A stretch of DNA of 64,000 nucleotides from Neisseria wadsworthii 9715 (GCF_000227765.1 NZ_JH165159.1:1272854-1336853), one strand, 5' to 3'; positions 17,798-30,069 are shown, counted from the stretch's first letter. Numbers and translations are program-made. Notes: generated by a model from the sequence alone, not told the origin.

Positions 17798-18529
17798 ATG
17801 CCGACCATTCTGCTTGTCCGCCCCGCCGAACGTGCCGCTGCAGATGCATTGATTTGCAAAGCGGCAGGTTGGCGGGGCGTGCCGTTTAGTGTGCTTGAAA
17901 TTGTGCCGGACGAAACGCAGTTGGCAGCATTGCCGGCGAAATATGATGTTGCCGATGCGGTGTTTTGGGTTAGCCCCAGCGCGGTTCAGACAGGCATTGC
18001 TGTTATCGACTTTGCATGCCTGTCTGAAAAACCGAATATTGCCGTGGGGCGGGCTACTGCAGATGCTTTGTGGCAGGCAGGCTGCACAACAGTTTATTCT
18101 CCGGAAAACGGCAACGACAGCGAAGCGGTTATCTGTTTGTCCGTTTGGCAGAATCTGCCACTCAATGCGCGGGTGTTGATTGTGCGCGGCAAAGGCGGGC
18201 GCCCTTATTTGGCTCAAGCCTTGAGTGAGCAGGGTATGCAGATTGAGTTTGCCGAAGTCTACCGGCGCGAGCTGAAAACGCCCGATTGGCAGGTTTTTGC
18301 TAAGGAAAAGCCTGATGCTGTTTGGATTACTTCGGTCGAAACCGTGAGGCAGTTTTTCTCTTCAATGCCGGATGAATTAGTGCAAGCAGCCAAATCCTTG
18401 TTATACTTTACGCATCACCCGCGTATTGCAGACGCTTTGCAGCAACATGGAGCCGCGCGGATTGAGCTGATTCAACAATTCGATGTGCCGAATTTAAACC
18501 GCTATACGGAGCAAGCCGATGAGCGATGA
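17798..18529 (+). CDS. hemD: Uroporphyrinogen-III synthase HemD
   Basis: This 243-residue enzyme closes hydroxymethylbilane with inversion of ring D. HemD is poorly conserved; the call rests on VRPAERAAADAL at the N-terminus, the FWVSPSAV segment, the RGKGGRPYLAQAL motif near residue 130, the YRRELK turn, the ITSVETV stretch, and the position between hemC and hemX. Two opposed uptake sequences are embedded in the coding region (17985-17996 and 18017-18028) and translate as QTGIA and ACLSE. The 3' end overlaps hemX by 11 bases. Confidence 0.92.
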   Translation: MPTILLVRPAERAAADALICKAAGWRGVPFSVLEIVPDETQLAALPAKYDVADAVFWVSPSAVQTGIAVIDFACLSEKPNIAVGRATADALWQAGCTTVYSPENGNDSEAVICLSVWQNLPLNARVLIVRGKGGRPYLAQALSEQGMQIEFAEVYRRELKTPDWQVFAKEKPDAVWITSVETVRQFFSSMPDELVQAAKSLLYFTHHPRIADALQQHGAARIELIQQFDVPNLNRYTEQADER

Positions 18530-19916
18530 AAACGAGAAGAAAGAGCCGGTGCCGACACAATCTGCACCCGCACAACCAGAACCGCAACATGAAAATACAG
18601 GAAACATTATGAGCGAACCGAAACAAGAACATTTCCAGCACAATACACAACAGCCCGCTCCGGTGGTGATTAAACAATCGGGCAGCAGAGGTTTGGCTGC
18701 GGGTGCGCTCATTTTGGCGCTTTTAGGTTTGGGCGCAAGCGGCTTTCTGTTTGTGCAGGGTCAAAACGTATTGAAAAATCAAGAGCTGAACATTGAGCAA
18801 AAACTTGATAAAGCTGCATTGGGTGAAAGCCAGAACGCAGGCATGCTGCAAGATACCTTGCGCAAACAAGACAGCATTGCCGCAGCATTGGCAAAGTTGG
18901 ATAGTGAAAACCGTCAAAATGCCGAAGGCGTAGCCAATGCCCAGCGCGCCTATCAGGAGCTGCTCAAAGGCCGGATAAACTGGCTGGTGGATGAAACTGA
19001 AGTTACTTTAAACGTAGCTGCGCAACAGCTTTTACTCACGGGCAATGTGCCCGTAGCAATAGAAGTGTTGGAAAGCGTGGAAAACCGTTTGAGCCGTTTC
19101 GACCAACCGGAATTATTGCCGATTAAGCAGGCGGTAAGCAGCGATTTGGCTGCTTTGAAAAACCGCACTTATTTGGATGTGTCCAGCGCATCATTGCGTC
19201 TTGACCGTTTGGAAAGCGCAGTTGCCGGGTTGCCGCTGGTGTTGGAAGGCACGCTCCGGCCTGGAGAGGCTGCGCCTGAAGTTGCAGCCGATACGGCTTT
19301 GACTTGGTGGGAAAACGCTTGGAACAAAACATTGGATAATCTGAAAGGTTTGGTGGAGGTGCGCAAGCTCAACAGCAACGATGCCATGCTGATTTCTCCT
19401 GAGCAGAATTTCTTTATTAAAGAAAACTTACGCTTGCGCCTGATGGATGCACGTTTTGCCCTGATGCAGCGCAACGGTGAAATTTACCAAACCGATTTGA
19501 ATACAGCAGAGGGCGCAGTAAAACAATATTTCGACAGCCAATCTCCAGTAACGCAAACCTGGCTGAAAGAGCTTGCGGAATTGAAGGCGCTCGATGTTCG
19601 TTCTATTTCGGATGATTCGCTCAAAGCCAGTTTGCAGGCAGTGCGGAATTATCAGGATAGTATACGCACGCATCAGGGTACAGTTACTATCCCCGCTAAT
19701 CCAAAAACGCAAGAGCAGCCAACTGCTTCTGCCTCGTCTGCAACATCAGCAGATGTTGCACCGCAGTCTGCCGCTTCTGATGCACCCGCTGCTGCATCTG
19801 AGCCGAAAGCCCAAAACGCTCCGGCTGCGTCTGATGCCAAAGCTGCACCGGAAAAGAAAACAGATAAGCCTGCCCAACCTTCTGCCGGCGGCGAAAAAGC
19901 TGCTAAAGGAGCATAA
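18519..19916 (+). CDS. hemX: HemX-like uroporphyrinogen-III C-methyltransferase family protein
   Basis: The 465-residue protein has a Gln/Pro-rich N-terminus, a single transmembrane helix (AAGALILALLGLGASGFLF, near residue 70), a periplasmic coiled-coil region, the HemX core and an Ala/Lys/Pro-rich low-complexity tail. Despite the family name it lacks a SAM-methyltransferase fold; its role in haem synthesis is unproven. It overlaps hemD by 11 bases and precedes hemY by 2 bases, so all are co-translated. An alternative start at 18609 would shorten it by 30 residues. Confidence 0.88.
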   Translation: MSDENEKKEPVPTQSAPAQPEPQHENTGNIMSEPKQEHFQHNTQQPAPVVIKQSGSRGLAAGALILALLGLGASGFLFVQGQNVLKNQELNIEQKLDKAALGESQNAGMLQDTLRKQDSIAAALAKLDSENRQNAEGVANAQRAYQELLKGRINWLVDETEVTLNVAAQQLLLTGNVPVAIEVLESVENRLSRFDQPELLPIKQAVSSDLAALKNRTYLDVSSASLRLDRLESAVAGLPLVLEGTLRPGEAAPEVAADTALTWWENAWNKTLDNLKGLVEVRKLNSNDAMLISPEQNFFIKENLRLRLMDARFALMQRNGEIYQTDLNTAEGAVKQYFDSQSPVTQTWLKELAELKALDVRSISDDSLKASLQAVRNYQDSIRTHQGTVTIPANPKTQEQPTASASSATSADVAPQSAASDAPAAASEPKAQNAPAASDAKAAPEKKTDKPAQPSAGGEKAAKGA

Positions 19917-19918
19917 GC

Positions 19919-21151
19919 ATGAAAAGCTTAATCTGGATTATCATTTTATTTGCCGTAGCGGTGGGCTTGGCAATAGCGTCAGGCATTTACACGGGCAATG
20001 TGTATATTGTGGTGGAACAAACACTGATGCGGGTTAACCTGCATGCCTTTATTCTCGGCTTATTGTTGGCCGTGGTGTTGCTCTATATTTTGGTGCGCAT
20101 TGTTGCGGCATTTCTGAATATTCCCGGCAGTATGCAGCGTTTCGGAAACCGCCGCAAAGAACTGAAAGCAGGCAGCGACCTTCAAGCAGCGGGTTTGGCT
20201 TATTTTGAGGGCAAATTTCAAAAAGCGGAGCAGGAAGCGGCCAAAGTGCTGGCCAATAAAGAAGCCGGCAGTAACCGCTCATTGGCTTTGATGCTGGCAG
20301 CGCATGCAGCCGATTCCATGGACGATGTGGAGCTGCGCGACCGCTATCTGTCCGATATTGCCAAATTGCCGCATAAAGACCAGCTTTCCCGCTATTTGCT
20401 GTTGGCAGAAAGCGCGCTCAACCGCCGTGATTATCCGAAAGCGCTGGAAAATATTCAGGCTGCTGCGCAAATCAATCCCACGTTAACCCGTTTGGTCAAA
20501 CTCAAATTGCGCTACGCATTTGATCACGGCGATGCGGCAGAAGTGTTGGATACTTCGGCCAAGCTGCAAAAAGCAGGCGCCATCAACGACCATGAAGCAA
20601 GCCAATATCAAGATTGGGCATACCGCCGCCTGCTGGCGATGGCAACCGACTCGGGCAGCTTGAAAGCTTGTCTGAAACGTGTTCCGGATTCATTGAAAGC
20701 TACTGATTTGTGTGTGTTGATTGCGGAGAAATATGAATCTTTGGGTTTATATAATCAGGCTGTTGCATGGGTAAGCAAATATTACCCGCAAACACGTAAA
20801 GCGGATTTATTGCCACCCTTCATCCAAAGTGTTCAATATTTGAGCGAACGCGAGCAGCGTAAAGCGATTGATATGACCACCCAGTGGCTGGAGCAGTATC
20901 CGGAAGATTCTCGCCTGTTAATGTATGTCGGGCAGTTGGCATATTCCCAGCAATTATGGGGAAAAGCACAAGGCTACTTGGAAGCGAGTTTGACATTGGC
21001 GCCAAGCATACAAGCCCGTTTGGCTTTGGCTAAAGTGTTTGATGTAACCGGTGAAACCCGTAAAGCTGAAGAGCAGCGTATGTTGGCTTTGGTAGGCGTG
21101 GAGCATGATGAGCGTGAAATGCTGCTGCCGAAAGAGGTAGAAAAAGCGTAA
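19919..21151 (+). CDS. hemY: HemY-like TPR inner-membrane protein
   Basis: The 410-residue protein carries two N-terminal membrane helices (about residues 3-25 and 42-64), then a soluble domain of TPR-like helix pairs with AHAADSMDD, YPKALENI and LWGKAQGYLEASLTLAP segments. This is the HemY of the gamma/beta-proteobacterial hemCDXY cluster, not the protoporphyrinogen oxidase of the same name. It has been proposed to scaffold late haem enzymes. It is the last gene of the cluster and is followed by a strong DUS terminator. Confidence 0.9.
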   Translation: MKSLIWIIILFAVAVGLAIASGIYTGNVYIVVEQTLMRVNLHAFILGLLLAVVLLYILVRIVAAFLNIPGSMQRFGNRRKELKAGSDLQAAGLAYFEGKFQKAEQEAAKVLANKEAGSNRSLALMLAAHAADSMDDVELRDRYLSDIAKLPHKDQLSRYLLLAESALNRRDYPKALENIQAAAQINPTLTRLVKLKLRYAFDHGDAAEVLDTSAKLQKAGAINDHEASQYQDWAYRRLLAMATDSGSLKACLKRVPDSLKATDLCVLIAEKYESLGLYNQAVAWVSKYYPQTRKADLLPPFIQSVQYLSEREQRKAIDMTTQWLEQYPEDSRLLMYVGQLAYSQQLWGKAQGYLEASLTLAPSIQARLALAKVFDVTGETRKAEEQRMLALVGVEHDEREMLLPKEVEKA

Positions 21152-21170
21152 ACGGATTGCCGTTCGCTAC

Positions 21171-21205
21171 AATGCCTGTCTGAAAATTGTTTTCAGACAG
21201 GCATT
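21171..21205. terminator. Bidirectional DUS terminator between hemY and tgt
   Basis: A 16-bp perfect inverted repeat with a 3-base loop and T-rich flank lies between convergent genes. Confidence 0.85.
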
Positions 21206-21234
21206 TTGTTTTATACATCTGATGAAACTGGTGT

Positions 21235-22464
<1,230 letters not shown>

Positions 22465-22504
22465 TCAATATGGCTATCGGCTAAAATTTCATGCTTGTTT
22501 GCAC

Positions 22505-22581
22505 AGGCACATAGCTCAGTTGGTTAGAGCATCACCTTGACATGGTGGGGGTCGTTGGTTCGAATCCAATTGTGCCTACCA
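22505..22581 (+). tRNA. tRNA-Val (GAC)
   Basis: A 77-base cloverleaf. The acceptor stem AGGCACA pairs with TGTGCCT and is followed by an encoded ACCA. The D-arm is GCTCAGTTGGTTAGAGC. The anticodon stem CACC/GGTG holds loop TTGACAT with anticodon GAC, and the T-arm contains GGTTCGAATCC. It lies 72 bases before thrS. Confidence 0.97.
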
Positions 22582-22653
22582 AATCAGTTAATTATTTTAA
22601 AACGGCCATATTTCGTTTGGCCGTTGTTTTGTAGGTTTTCGGAGTATTTTTTA

Positions 22654-24558
22654 ATGTTGAACATCACCTTGCCCGACGGCTCAGTCCGCCAATACGAAGC
22701 CCCTGTAACAGTGGCGAAAATTGCTGCGTCTATCGGCTCGGGTTTGGCTAAAGCCACGGTTGCGGGCAAGGTAAACGGTGTGTTGGTGGATGCGTGCGAC
22801 CCGATTAGCGAAGATGCAAGCGTGCAAATTATCACACCGAAAGATCAAGAAGGCGTAGAAATCATCCGCCACTCCTGTGCCCACTTGGTAGGCCATGCAG
22901 TTAAGCAGCTTTACCCTGATGCAAAAATGGTTATCGGCCCGGTAATTGAAGAAGGCTTTTACTACGATATCGCCACGGAAAAGCCGTTTACTCCGGATGA
23001 TGTTGAGGCGATCGAAACGCGTATGAAACAGCTGATTGCTCAAGATTATGATGTAATCAAAGTTATGACACCGCGCGCAGAGGCTGTAAAAACTTTCGAG
23101 GGGCGCGGAGAGGAATACAAGCTTCGTTTGATTGAAGATATGCCAGAAGTGGAAGCAATGGGCTTGTATCATCATCAAGAATATGTCGATATGTGCCGCG
23201 GCCCGCATGTGCCTAATACACGATTCTTAAAGCACTTTAAGCTAACCAAGCTCGCAGGTGCTTATTGGCGGGGTGACAGCAATAATGAAATGCTGCAACG
23301 TATTTACGGTACTGCCTGGGCCAGCAAAGACGACCTCAAAGCCTATATCACGCGCATGGAAGAGGCGGAAAAACGTGATCACCGTAAATTGGGTAAGCAG
23401 CTTGATTTGTTTCATTTGCAAGACGAAGCGCCGGGTATGGTATTCTGGCACCCGCGTGGTTGGACTTTATGGCAGGTTATTGAGCAGCATATGCGCAAAG
23501 AACTTGATGCCGCAGGTTATCAAGAAATTAAAACCCCGTTGATGATGGATAAAACCTTCTGGGAAAAATCCGGCCACTGGGAAAATTATCAGGAAAATAT
23601 GTTCGTTACCGAATCGGAAAAACGAACTTATGCCGTTAAACCTATGAACTGCCCCGGCCACGTTCAGATTTTTAACCATACCCTGCGTTCTTATCGCGAT
23701 CTGCCCATGCGCTTGGCGGAGTTTGGCTCTTGTCATCGCAATGAGCCTTCCGGCGCCTTGCATGGTTTGATGCGCGTGCGTGGCTTTGTGCAGGATGATG
23801 CGCATATTTTCTGTACCGAAGAGCAGATTACACAAGAAGCCAAGGCATTTAACGAATTGGTTATGAAAGTGTATAAGCAGTTCGGCTTTGATAATGTAAG
23901 CGTGAAACTGTCGCTGCGTCCTGAAAAACGTGCCGGTTCAGATGAAACTTGGGATAAGGCCGAGCAAGGTTTGCGTGAGGCGTTGACTGCTTGCAATATC
24001 GAATGGGAAGAATTGCCCGGCGAGGGGGCTTTCTACGGTCCTAAAGTTGAATATCATATTAAAGATGCCATCGGCCGTTCATGGCAATGCGGTACGATCC
24101 AGCTGGACTTTGTTTTGCCGGAGCGTTTGGGTGCAGAATATGTGACCGAAGATAATGGTCGAGCCCGTCCTGTAATGTTGCATCGTGCGATTCTCGGTTC
24201 TATGGAGCGCTTTATCGGGATTCTGATTGAAAACCACGCAGGTTCTTTTCCGTTGTGGCTTGCGCCTGTGCAAATGGTGGTGATGAATATCACAGAGAAA
24301 CAAGCAGACTATTGTCGTGAAGTAGTCGAAAAATTGTGTGCTGCGGGCTTTCGTGCCGAACTGGATTTGCGTAACGAGAAAATCGGCTACAAAATCCGCG
24401 ATAACAGTCAATACCGTTATCCCTATCAAATTGTTGTGGGCGATAAAGAAAAAGAAAACGGCCACGTTGCCGTGCGCCGAAAAGCGGAGGACTTGGGCAG
24501 CCTTTCCGTAGATGAATTTATCGCTCGTTTGAATGAAGAATTGAAAACAGAGTTTTAA
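22654..24558 (+). CDS. thrS: Threonyl-tRNA synthetase ThrS
   Basis: The 634-residue class II synthetase has an N-terminal TGS domain (residues 1-60), the HxxxH editing domain ([10 protein letters not shown] near residue 72 and the CRGPHVPNT motif), the catalytic core with [10 protein letters not shown] and the [17 protein letters not shown] motif 2 region, and a C-terminal anticodon domain. I use the ATG at 22654, preceded by GGAG; the frame continues upstream only through the tRNA-Val gene. It opens the conserved thrS-infC-rpmI-rplT-pheS-pheT-ihfA block. No E. coli-type operator is obvious. Confidence 0.97.
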   Translation: MLNITLPDGSVRQYEAPVTVAKIAASIGSGLAKATVAGKVNGVLVDACDPISEDASVQIITPKDQEGVEIIRHSCAHLVGHAVKQLYPDAKMVIGPVIEEGFYYDIATEKPFTPDDVEAIETRMKQLIAQDYDVIKVMTPRAEAVKTFEGRGEEYKLRLIEDMPEVEAMGLYHHQEYVDMCRGPHVPNTRFLKHFKLTKLAGAYWRGDSNNEMLQRIYGTAWASKDDLKAYITRMEEAEKRDHRKLGKQLDLFHLQDEAPGMVFWHPRGWTLWQVIEQHMRKELDAAGYQEIKTPLMMDKTFWEKSGHWENYQENMFVTESEKRTYAVKPMNCPGHVQIFNHTLRSYRDLPMRLAEFGSCHRNEPSGALHGLMRVRGFVQDDAHIFCTEEQITQEAKAFNELVMKVYKQFGFDNVSVKLSLRPEKRAGSDETWDKAEQGLREALTACNIEWEELPGEGAFYGPKVEYHIKDAIGRSWQCGTIQLDFVLPERLGAEYVTEDNGRARPVMLHRAILGSMERFIGILIENHAGSFPLWLAPVQMVVMNITEKQADYCREVVEKLCAAGFRAELDLRNEKIGYKIRDNSQYRYPYQIVVGDKEKENGHVAVRRKAEDLGSLSVDEFIARLNEELKTEF

Positions 24559-24581
24559 TCCTGATTCAAGTTGACAGGATG

Positions 24582-24617
24582 AAATGCCTATCTGAAAAAA
24601 GTTTCAGACAGGCATTT
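24582..24617. terminator. Imperfect DUS-pair terminator after thrS
   Basis: A stem of 16 bases with one mismatch: the left copy reads TGCCTATCTGAA. It separates thrS from infC. Confidence 0.65.
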
Positions 24618-24725
24618 GCAAGTTAAGGTGGAATTTACCGGCCGGTTGAAACCGGGCTGGTAATATTAAACCTAAATAAAGTTTAGGGCTGTATGGATAG
24701 AAGCCCTGTTAACCTAGTAATTTTT

Positions 24726-24743
24726 ATAAGGAGTATAGTCATC
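24726..24743 (+). promoter_or_regulatory. infC ribosome-binding site and rare AUC start
   Basis: ATAAGGAG (24726-24732 core) is followed, 8 bases later, by ATC at 24741-24743 leading into [12 protein letters not shown], the usual IF3 N-terminus. No ATG, GTG or TTG lies in frame at a useful distance. Rare AUU or AUC starts let IF3 repress its own translation, since IF3 discriminates against them. Confidence 0.82.
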
Positions 24744-25259
24744 GCACAAGAACGCGAAGCACGAATCAACGGTGAAATCACCGCAAAAGAAGTGCGCTTA
24801 ATCAGTGGCTCAGGCGAACAGCTTGGCATCGTTTCATTACGCGACGCTCTGGCTATGTCGGAAGAGCAAGATGTGGATTTGGTTGAAATTTCTCCAACTG
24901 CAAAGCCGCCTGTGTGCAAACTCATGGATTTTGGCAAATATAAATACGAGCAATCGAAAAAACGTGACGAAGCCAAGAAAAAACAAAAACAGGTGCAAAT
25001 CAAAGAAATCAAATTCCGTCCCGGCACAGATGAGGGCGATTACCAAATCAAAATGCGCAATATCAACCGCTTTTTAGAGGATGGCGATAAAGTAAAAGTT
25101 ACTTTGCGTTTCCGCGGCAGGGAGATGGCTCATCAGGAATTTGGTGCGCAATTGCTTGAACGGGTTAAAGAAGATTTGGCGGAAGTGGCGACTATCGAGC
25201 AGTTTCCGAAAATGGAAGGCCGTCAAATGGTTATGATGATTGCGCCGAAAAAGAAATAA
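24741..25259 (+). CDS. infC: Translation initiation factor IF-3
   Basis: The 172-residue factor binds the 30S subunit, blocks premature 50S joining and proofreads start codons. The N-domain ([24 protein letters not shown]), the KYKYEQSKK linker region and the C-domain ([20 protein letters not shown]) are present. The start is the non-canonical ATC at 24741. An ATG 48 bases upstream is in frame, but it lies before the Shine-Dalgarno and adds residues absent from the family. Runs into rpmI and rplT on the same strand. Confidence 0.95.
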   Translation: MAQEREARINGEITAKEVRLISGSGEQLGIVSLRDALAMSEEQDVDLVEISPTAKPPVCKLMDFGKYKYEQSKKRDEAKKKQKQVQIKEIKFRPGTDEGDYQIKMRNINRFLEDGDKVKVTLRFRGREMAHQEFGAQLLERVKEDLAEVATIEQFPKMEGRQMVMMIAPKKK

Positions 25260-25325
25260 GGCTATAATTTAAAACTTGCTTTGATTTGCCGCGTTAGAGC
25301 AGGTTCACTTAGCGGCGAAAACCGT

Positions 25326-25377
25326 GATATAGGGGTTTCAAGTATTTTTGAACAAGATTCAAAATCCCCTTATATCT
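25326..25377 (+). promoter_or_regulatory. Stem-loop in the rpmI leader
   Basis: GATATAGGGGTTT (25326-25338) pairs with AAATCCCCTTATATC (from about 25362) across an AT-rich loop, 30 bases before the rpmI start. Autogenous L20 control operates on this operon in other bacteria, so this could be an L20-binding leader. I cannot assign it to a known class. Confidence 0.45.
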
Positions 25378-25405
25378 TATCTAATAAATGATATGGAGTA
25401 TCCCC

Positions 25406-25603
25406 ATGCCTAAAATGAAAACCAAGTCAAGCGCTAAGAAACGCTTTAAAGTACTGGGTAACGGTGGAGTGAAACGCGCCCATGCGTTTAAACGCCACAT
25501 TCTGACCAAGAAAACCACTAAAAACAAACGCCAATTACGCGGTACCGCTATGGTAAATGATCGTGATTTGGCTTCTGTTGCTAAAATGTTACCCTACGCT
25601 TAA
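25406..25603 (+). CDS. rpmI: Ribosomal protein bL35
   Basis: The 65-residue basic protein begins [16 protein letters not shown] and shows the [15 protein letters not shown] core of L35. The ATG at 25406 follows a GGAG. rplT begins 12 bases after its stop. Confidence 0.98.
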   Translation: MPKMKTKSSAKKRFKVLGNGGVKRAHAFKRHILTKKTTKNKRQLRGTAMVNDRDLASVAKMLPYA

Positions 25604-25615
25604 GGAGTTTAAAAT

Positions 25616-25972
25616 ATGCCACGCGTAAAACGCGGTGTAACCGCACGTGCCCGTCATAAAAAAGTATTAGCGTTAGCCAAAGGTTATCGCGGTCGTCGCA
25701 AAAACGTCTATCGTGTTGCCAAACAAGCGGTAATGAAAGCCGGTCAATATGCTTACCGTGACCGTCGCCAACGCAAACGTCAGTTCCGTCAATTGTGGAT
25801 TGTCCGTATTAATGCAGGTGCCCGTCAAAACGGCTTGTCTTACAGCAAATTCATGAACGGCCTGAAACGCGCCGCTATTGAAATCGACCGTAAAGTATTG
25901 GCTGACTTGGCTGTATTCGATAAAGCAGCATTTGCACAACTGGTAGAAAAAGCTAAAGCTGCTTTGGCTTAA
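25616..25972 (+). CDS. rplT: Ribosomal protein bL20
   Basis: The 118-residue basic protein ([20 protein letters not shown]) is a primary 23S rRNA binder needed early in 50S assembly. The [15 protein letters not shown] and [13 protein letters not shown] segments are conserved. A GGAG ribosome-binding site precedes it. It is followed by a strong ordinary terminator, so pheST may have its own promoter. Confidence 0.98.
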   Translation: MPRVKRGVTARARHKKVLALAKGYRGRRKNVYRVAKQAVMKAGQYAYRDRRQRKRQFRQLWIVRINAGARQNGLSYSKFMNGLKRAAIEIDRKVLADLAVFDKAAFAQLVEKAKAALA

Positions 25973-25991
25973 TATCTCATCCGGTTTTATC

Positions 25992-26020
25992 AAAAAAGGA
26001 AACTTAGGTTTCCTTTTTTT
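25992..26020 (+). terminator. Rho-independent terminator after rplT
   Basis: A 12-bp stem (25992-26003 with 26008-26019), loop TTAG and a T-run. It is not built from uptake sequences. Confidence 0.9.
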
Positions 26021-26037
26021 AATTTCGGATGAGTGCT

Positions 26038-26065
26038 AAAAAACAGCATCATGCTACTGTTTTTT
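26038..26065. terminator. Second hairpin upstream of pheS
   Basis: AAAAAACAG (26038-26046) pairs with CTGTTTTTT (26057-26065) over a 10-base loop. It could be a second terminator or a part of pheST control. No Phe-rich leader peptide is visible. Confidence 0.5.
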
Positions 26066-26185
26066 AAAATATATTTGCGTTACAATACCTGATTTTTCAG
26101 ATAGGCATTTATGCCTTTCTGTTGCCAATATCGATGGTGTGATTCCGACACTATTAAAACAATATAGTTTTAACTACCCATTTGA

Positions 26186-27187
<1,002 letters not shown>

Positions 27188-27331
27188 CGCGCGGTTAGTG
27201 GATTATGAACCGTTTTCAGACAGGCCTTATTTTTAAGTTAAGAAAACAAAATGCCTGTCGGAAAATGCAGTTTGCCAATACTTTTGAATACCGTTAAATC
27301 AATCAATATCTGAAATAAAGCGAGATTAAAC

Positions 27332-29692
27332 ATGCAGTTTTCCTACTCATGGCTGAAAACACAAGCCGATCCCAATCTTTCCGCTGATGAATTTGCCCAC
27401 TTGTTGACAATGTCCGGCCTTGAGGTGGAAGAAGCCGATAGAGCAGCTCCTGATTTTACAGGTGTGGTTGTTGCAGAAGTTAAATCTGTAGCAAAACATC
27501 CTGATGCAGACCGTTTGAATGTTACCCAGGTAGATGCAGGTACGGGTGAGCTGATTCAAATCGTTTGCGGAGCACCGAATGTCCAGGCAGGCATTAAAGT
27601 ACCGTGTGCCTTGCCGGGTGCGGTATTGCCAGGTAACTTTAAAATCAAACCCACGAAAATGCGGGGGCAAACTTCCAACGGCATGTTGTGTTCGGCAAAA
27701 GAATTAGGCCTGTCTGAAGATGCAAGCGGTTTGTTGGTGTTGTCTGCCGATGCGCCGGTAGGAAAAAATATCCGTGATTATCTGGATTTGGATGATACGG
27801 TATTCACGCTGAAAATCACGCCTAACCGCGCGGATTGCCTGAGCATTAAGGGCTTAGCGCGGGAAGTTGCCGCTTTAACGCAATGCGAAAACCATTTGCC
27901 GAATATTATGGCCGCCAAAATCACCAGTACAAAAATTCAGCCCGTGCGTATCGATGCGTCTGCGGATTGCGGCCGCTTCATCAGCCGAGTAATTGAAAAT
28001 GTGAATGCTAAGGCGGCAACACCTGAATGGATGAAGCAGCGCTTGGCACGTAGCGGTATCCGCTCGATTTCCGCTTTGGTTGATATAGGCAACTATGTGA
28101 TGCTGGAGCTAGGCCAGCCTATGCATATTTTTGATGCGGACAAATTAAGCGGCAGCATTATTGTCCGCAGGGCCAGAGAAGGCGAAGAGTTGGTTTGTTT
28201 GAATGAGAAAACTGTATGCCTGTCTGAAAACACTTTGGTTATTGCTGATGAGAAAAATGCACTTAGCATGGCCGGTTTAATGGGTGGTGAGTCCAGTGCG
28301 GTTTCTGATGATACGCAAAATATTGTATTGGAATCGGCTTGGTTTAAGCCGGAAATTATTGCCGGAAAATCCCGCCAATACGGTTTCGGTTCCGACTCTT
28401 CTTTCCGCTTTGAAAGAGGTGTGGACTGGACTTTGCAAGCCGATGCCATAGAGCGGGCTACGGAATTGGTGGTACAAATCTGTGGCGGGCAAGTTGGCGA
28501 AATGCAGGAAGCAGCGGGCAAACTGCCTGCACAAAATACGGTGAGCCTGCGTTTGGCGCGTGTAGAGAAAATATTGGGTGTACATATACCTGTTGAAAAA
28601 ATCGAAACCATCTTGAGGAATTTGGGGCTGAATCCGGTTGCGACATCTGATGGTTTTCAGGTGACCGCACCAAGTTTCCGCTTTGATATCGAAATCGAAG
28701 CAGATCTGATTGAAGAAATCGGCCGCGTATATGGTTATGAAAATATTCCTGATGACTACACGTCAGGCCGCTTGAAGATGTTGCGTTTACCCGAAACTCA
28801 AAAATCACGTTTCAGTATTTATAGCCACATGGCTGCGCGCGGTTATCAGGAAGTGGTGAGTTATGCATTTGTGAACGAGCAATGGGAAGCGGATTTTGCC
28901 GCTAATGATGCCCCTATCCGCCTGCAAAACCCACTGGCTGCACAATTTAGCGTGATGCGTTCTACCTTGATCGGCGGGCTGGTTGAGATTCTTCAAAACA
29001 ACCTGAACCGCAAACAAAACCGCGTGCGCATATTTGAAGTGGCCCGGGTTTTCAATAAAACTGCCGATGGCAGATTCTCGCAAAATGAAAGAATCGGGGC
29101 GTTGGTGTACGGTTCGGCCAAGCCCGAGCAGTGGGCGGAAAAAAACAGACCGGTTGATTTTTATGACCTGAAAGCAGATGTGGAAAGCCTATTGGCAGGT
29201 AAAAACGCGCATTTTATTAAAGCGGAGCATCCGGCTTTGCATCCGGGGAGAACGGCAGAAATCCGGATTAACGGCAATACCGTCGGGTTTATGGGCGAGC
29301 TGCATCCGCAATGGCTGCAAAAATATGATTTGCCGCAAGCCGCGTTGCTATTTGAATTGGACGTGGCCGCCGTAAGCAATACGGAAAAAGCGGTTTACCA
29401 GCCGGTTTCCAAATTCCAGCCGGTGCGGCGCGATTTGGCTTTTGTGATGCCTGAAAGCGTTTGCCACGCTGATTTAATCCGAGCTTTGCAAACAGTGAAC
29501 AACCCGCTGATTCAGGAAATTAGCGTGTTTGACGTATATCGCGGTACAGGCCTGCCTGAAGGAATGAAGAGCATTGCGGTGAAAGTGATTCTGCAAGGTT
29601 TCGATACCACGCTGACCGATGCGGAGGTGGAACCTGTTATGGCGGAATTGGTTAAAGCGGCGGAAACGACAGGCGCTGTTTTGAGGGCTTAA
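27332..29692 (+). CDS. pheT: Phenylalanyl-tRNA synthetase beta subunit
   Basis: The 786-residue beta subunit contains the N-terminal OB-fold tRNA-binding domain (residues 40-150), the B3/B4 editing module with the GRxxD-like SSFRFERGVDW segment, the B5 domain, the catalytic-like core and the C-terminal anticodon-binding FDX-ACB domain (FQPVRRDLAFVMPE). It hydrolyses mischarged Tyr-tRNA-Phe. Length matches the family. Confidence 0.97.
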   Translation: MQFSYSWLKTQADPNLSADEFAHLLTMSGLEVEEADRAAPDFTGVVVAEVKSVAKHPDADRLNVTQVDAGTGELIQIVCGAPNVQAGIKVPCALPGAVLPGNFKIKPTKMRGQTSNGMLCSAKELGLSEDASGLLVLSADAPVGKNIRDYLDLDDTVFTLKITPNRADCLSIKGLAREVAALTQCENHLPNIMAAKITSTKIQPVRIDASADCGRFISRVIENVNAKAATPEWMKQRLARSGIRSISALVDIGNYVMLELGQPMHIFDADKLSGSIIVRRAREGEELVCLNEKTVCLSENTLVIADEKNALSMAGLMGGESSAVSDDTQNIVLESAWFKPEIIAGKSRQYGFGSDSSFRFERGVDWTLQADAIERATELVVQICGGQVGEMQEAAGKLPAQNTVSLRLARVEKILGVHIPVEKIETILRNLGLNPVATSDGFQVTAPSFRFDIEIEADLIEEIGRVYGYENIPDDYTSGRLKMLRLPETQKSRFSIYSHMAARGYQEVVSYAFVNEQWEADFAANDAPIRLQNPLAAQFSVMRSTLIGGLVEILQNNLNRKQNRVRIFEVARVFNKTADGRFSQNERIGALVYGSAKPEQWAEKNRPVDFYDLKADVESLLAGKNAHFIKAEHPALHPGRTAEIRINGNTVGFMGELHPQWLQKYDLPQAALLFELDVAAVSNTEKAVYQPVSKFQPVRRDLAFVMPESVCHADLIRALQTVNNPLIQEISVFDVYRGTGLPEGMKSIAVKVILQGFDTTLTDAEVEPVMAELVKAAETTGAVLRA

Positions 29693-29766
29693 ATATTTAG
29701 TATTCGCTTGAATTTTAAGTGAAAATTAGTGATAATTCTCTATTGTTTCAAAAAGAAGGTAATCAA

Positions 29767-30069
29767 ATGACTTTAACGAAAGCCGAATTAGCCGACATCT
29801 TGGTGGAAAAAGTAAGCAACGTATCCAAAAACGATGCAAAAGAGATTGTTGAGCTTTTCTTTGAAGAAATCCGCACCACTTTGGAGCGCGGTGAAGAGAT
29901 CAAAATCTCAGGCTTCGGCAATTTTCAATTACGCGACAAACCTCAACGTCCCGGCCGCAATCCGAAAACCGGCGAAGAAGTGCCGATTTCTGCCCGCCGC
30001 GTGGTAACGTTCCACGCAAGCCAAAAATTAAAAGGCATGGTAGAACACTATTATGACAAACAAAACTAA
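29767..30069 (+). CDS. ihfA: Integration host factor alpha subunit
   Basis: The 100-residue DNA-bending protein shows ELVEKV-type N-terminal helices and the conserved [18 protein letters not shown] beta-arm with its intercalating Pro. It forms a heterodimer with IhfB. I use the ATG at 29767 after AGAAGG; an upstream extension is not family-like. Its gene follows pheT as in many proteobacteria. The last 17 bases overlap the next gene. Confidence 0.96.
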   Translation: MTLTKAELADILVEKVSNVSKNDAKEIVELFFEEIRTTLERGEEIKISGFGNFQLRDKPQRPGRNPKTGEEVPISARRVVTFHASQKLKGMVEHYYDKQN

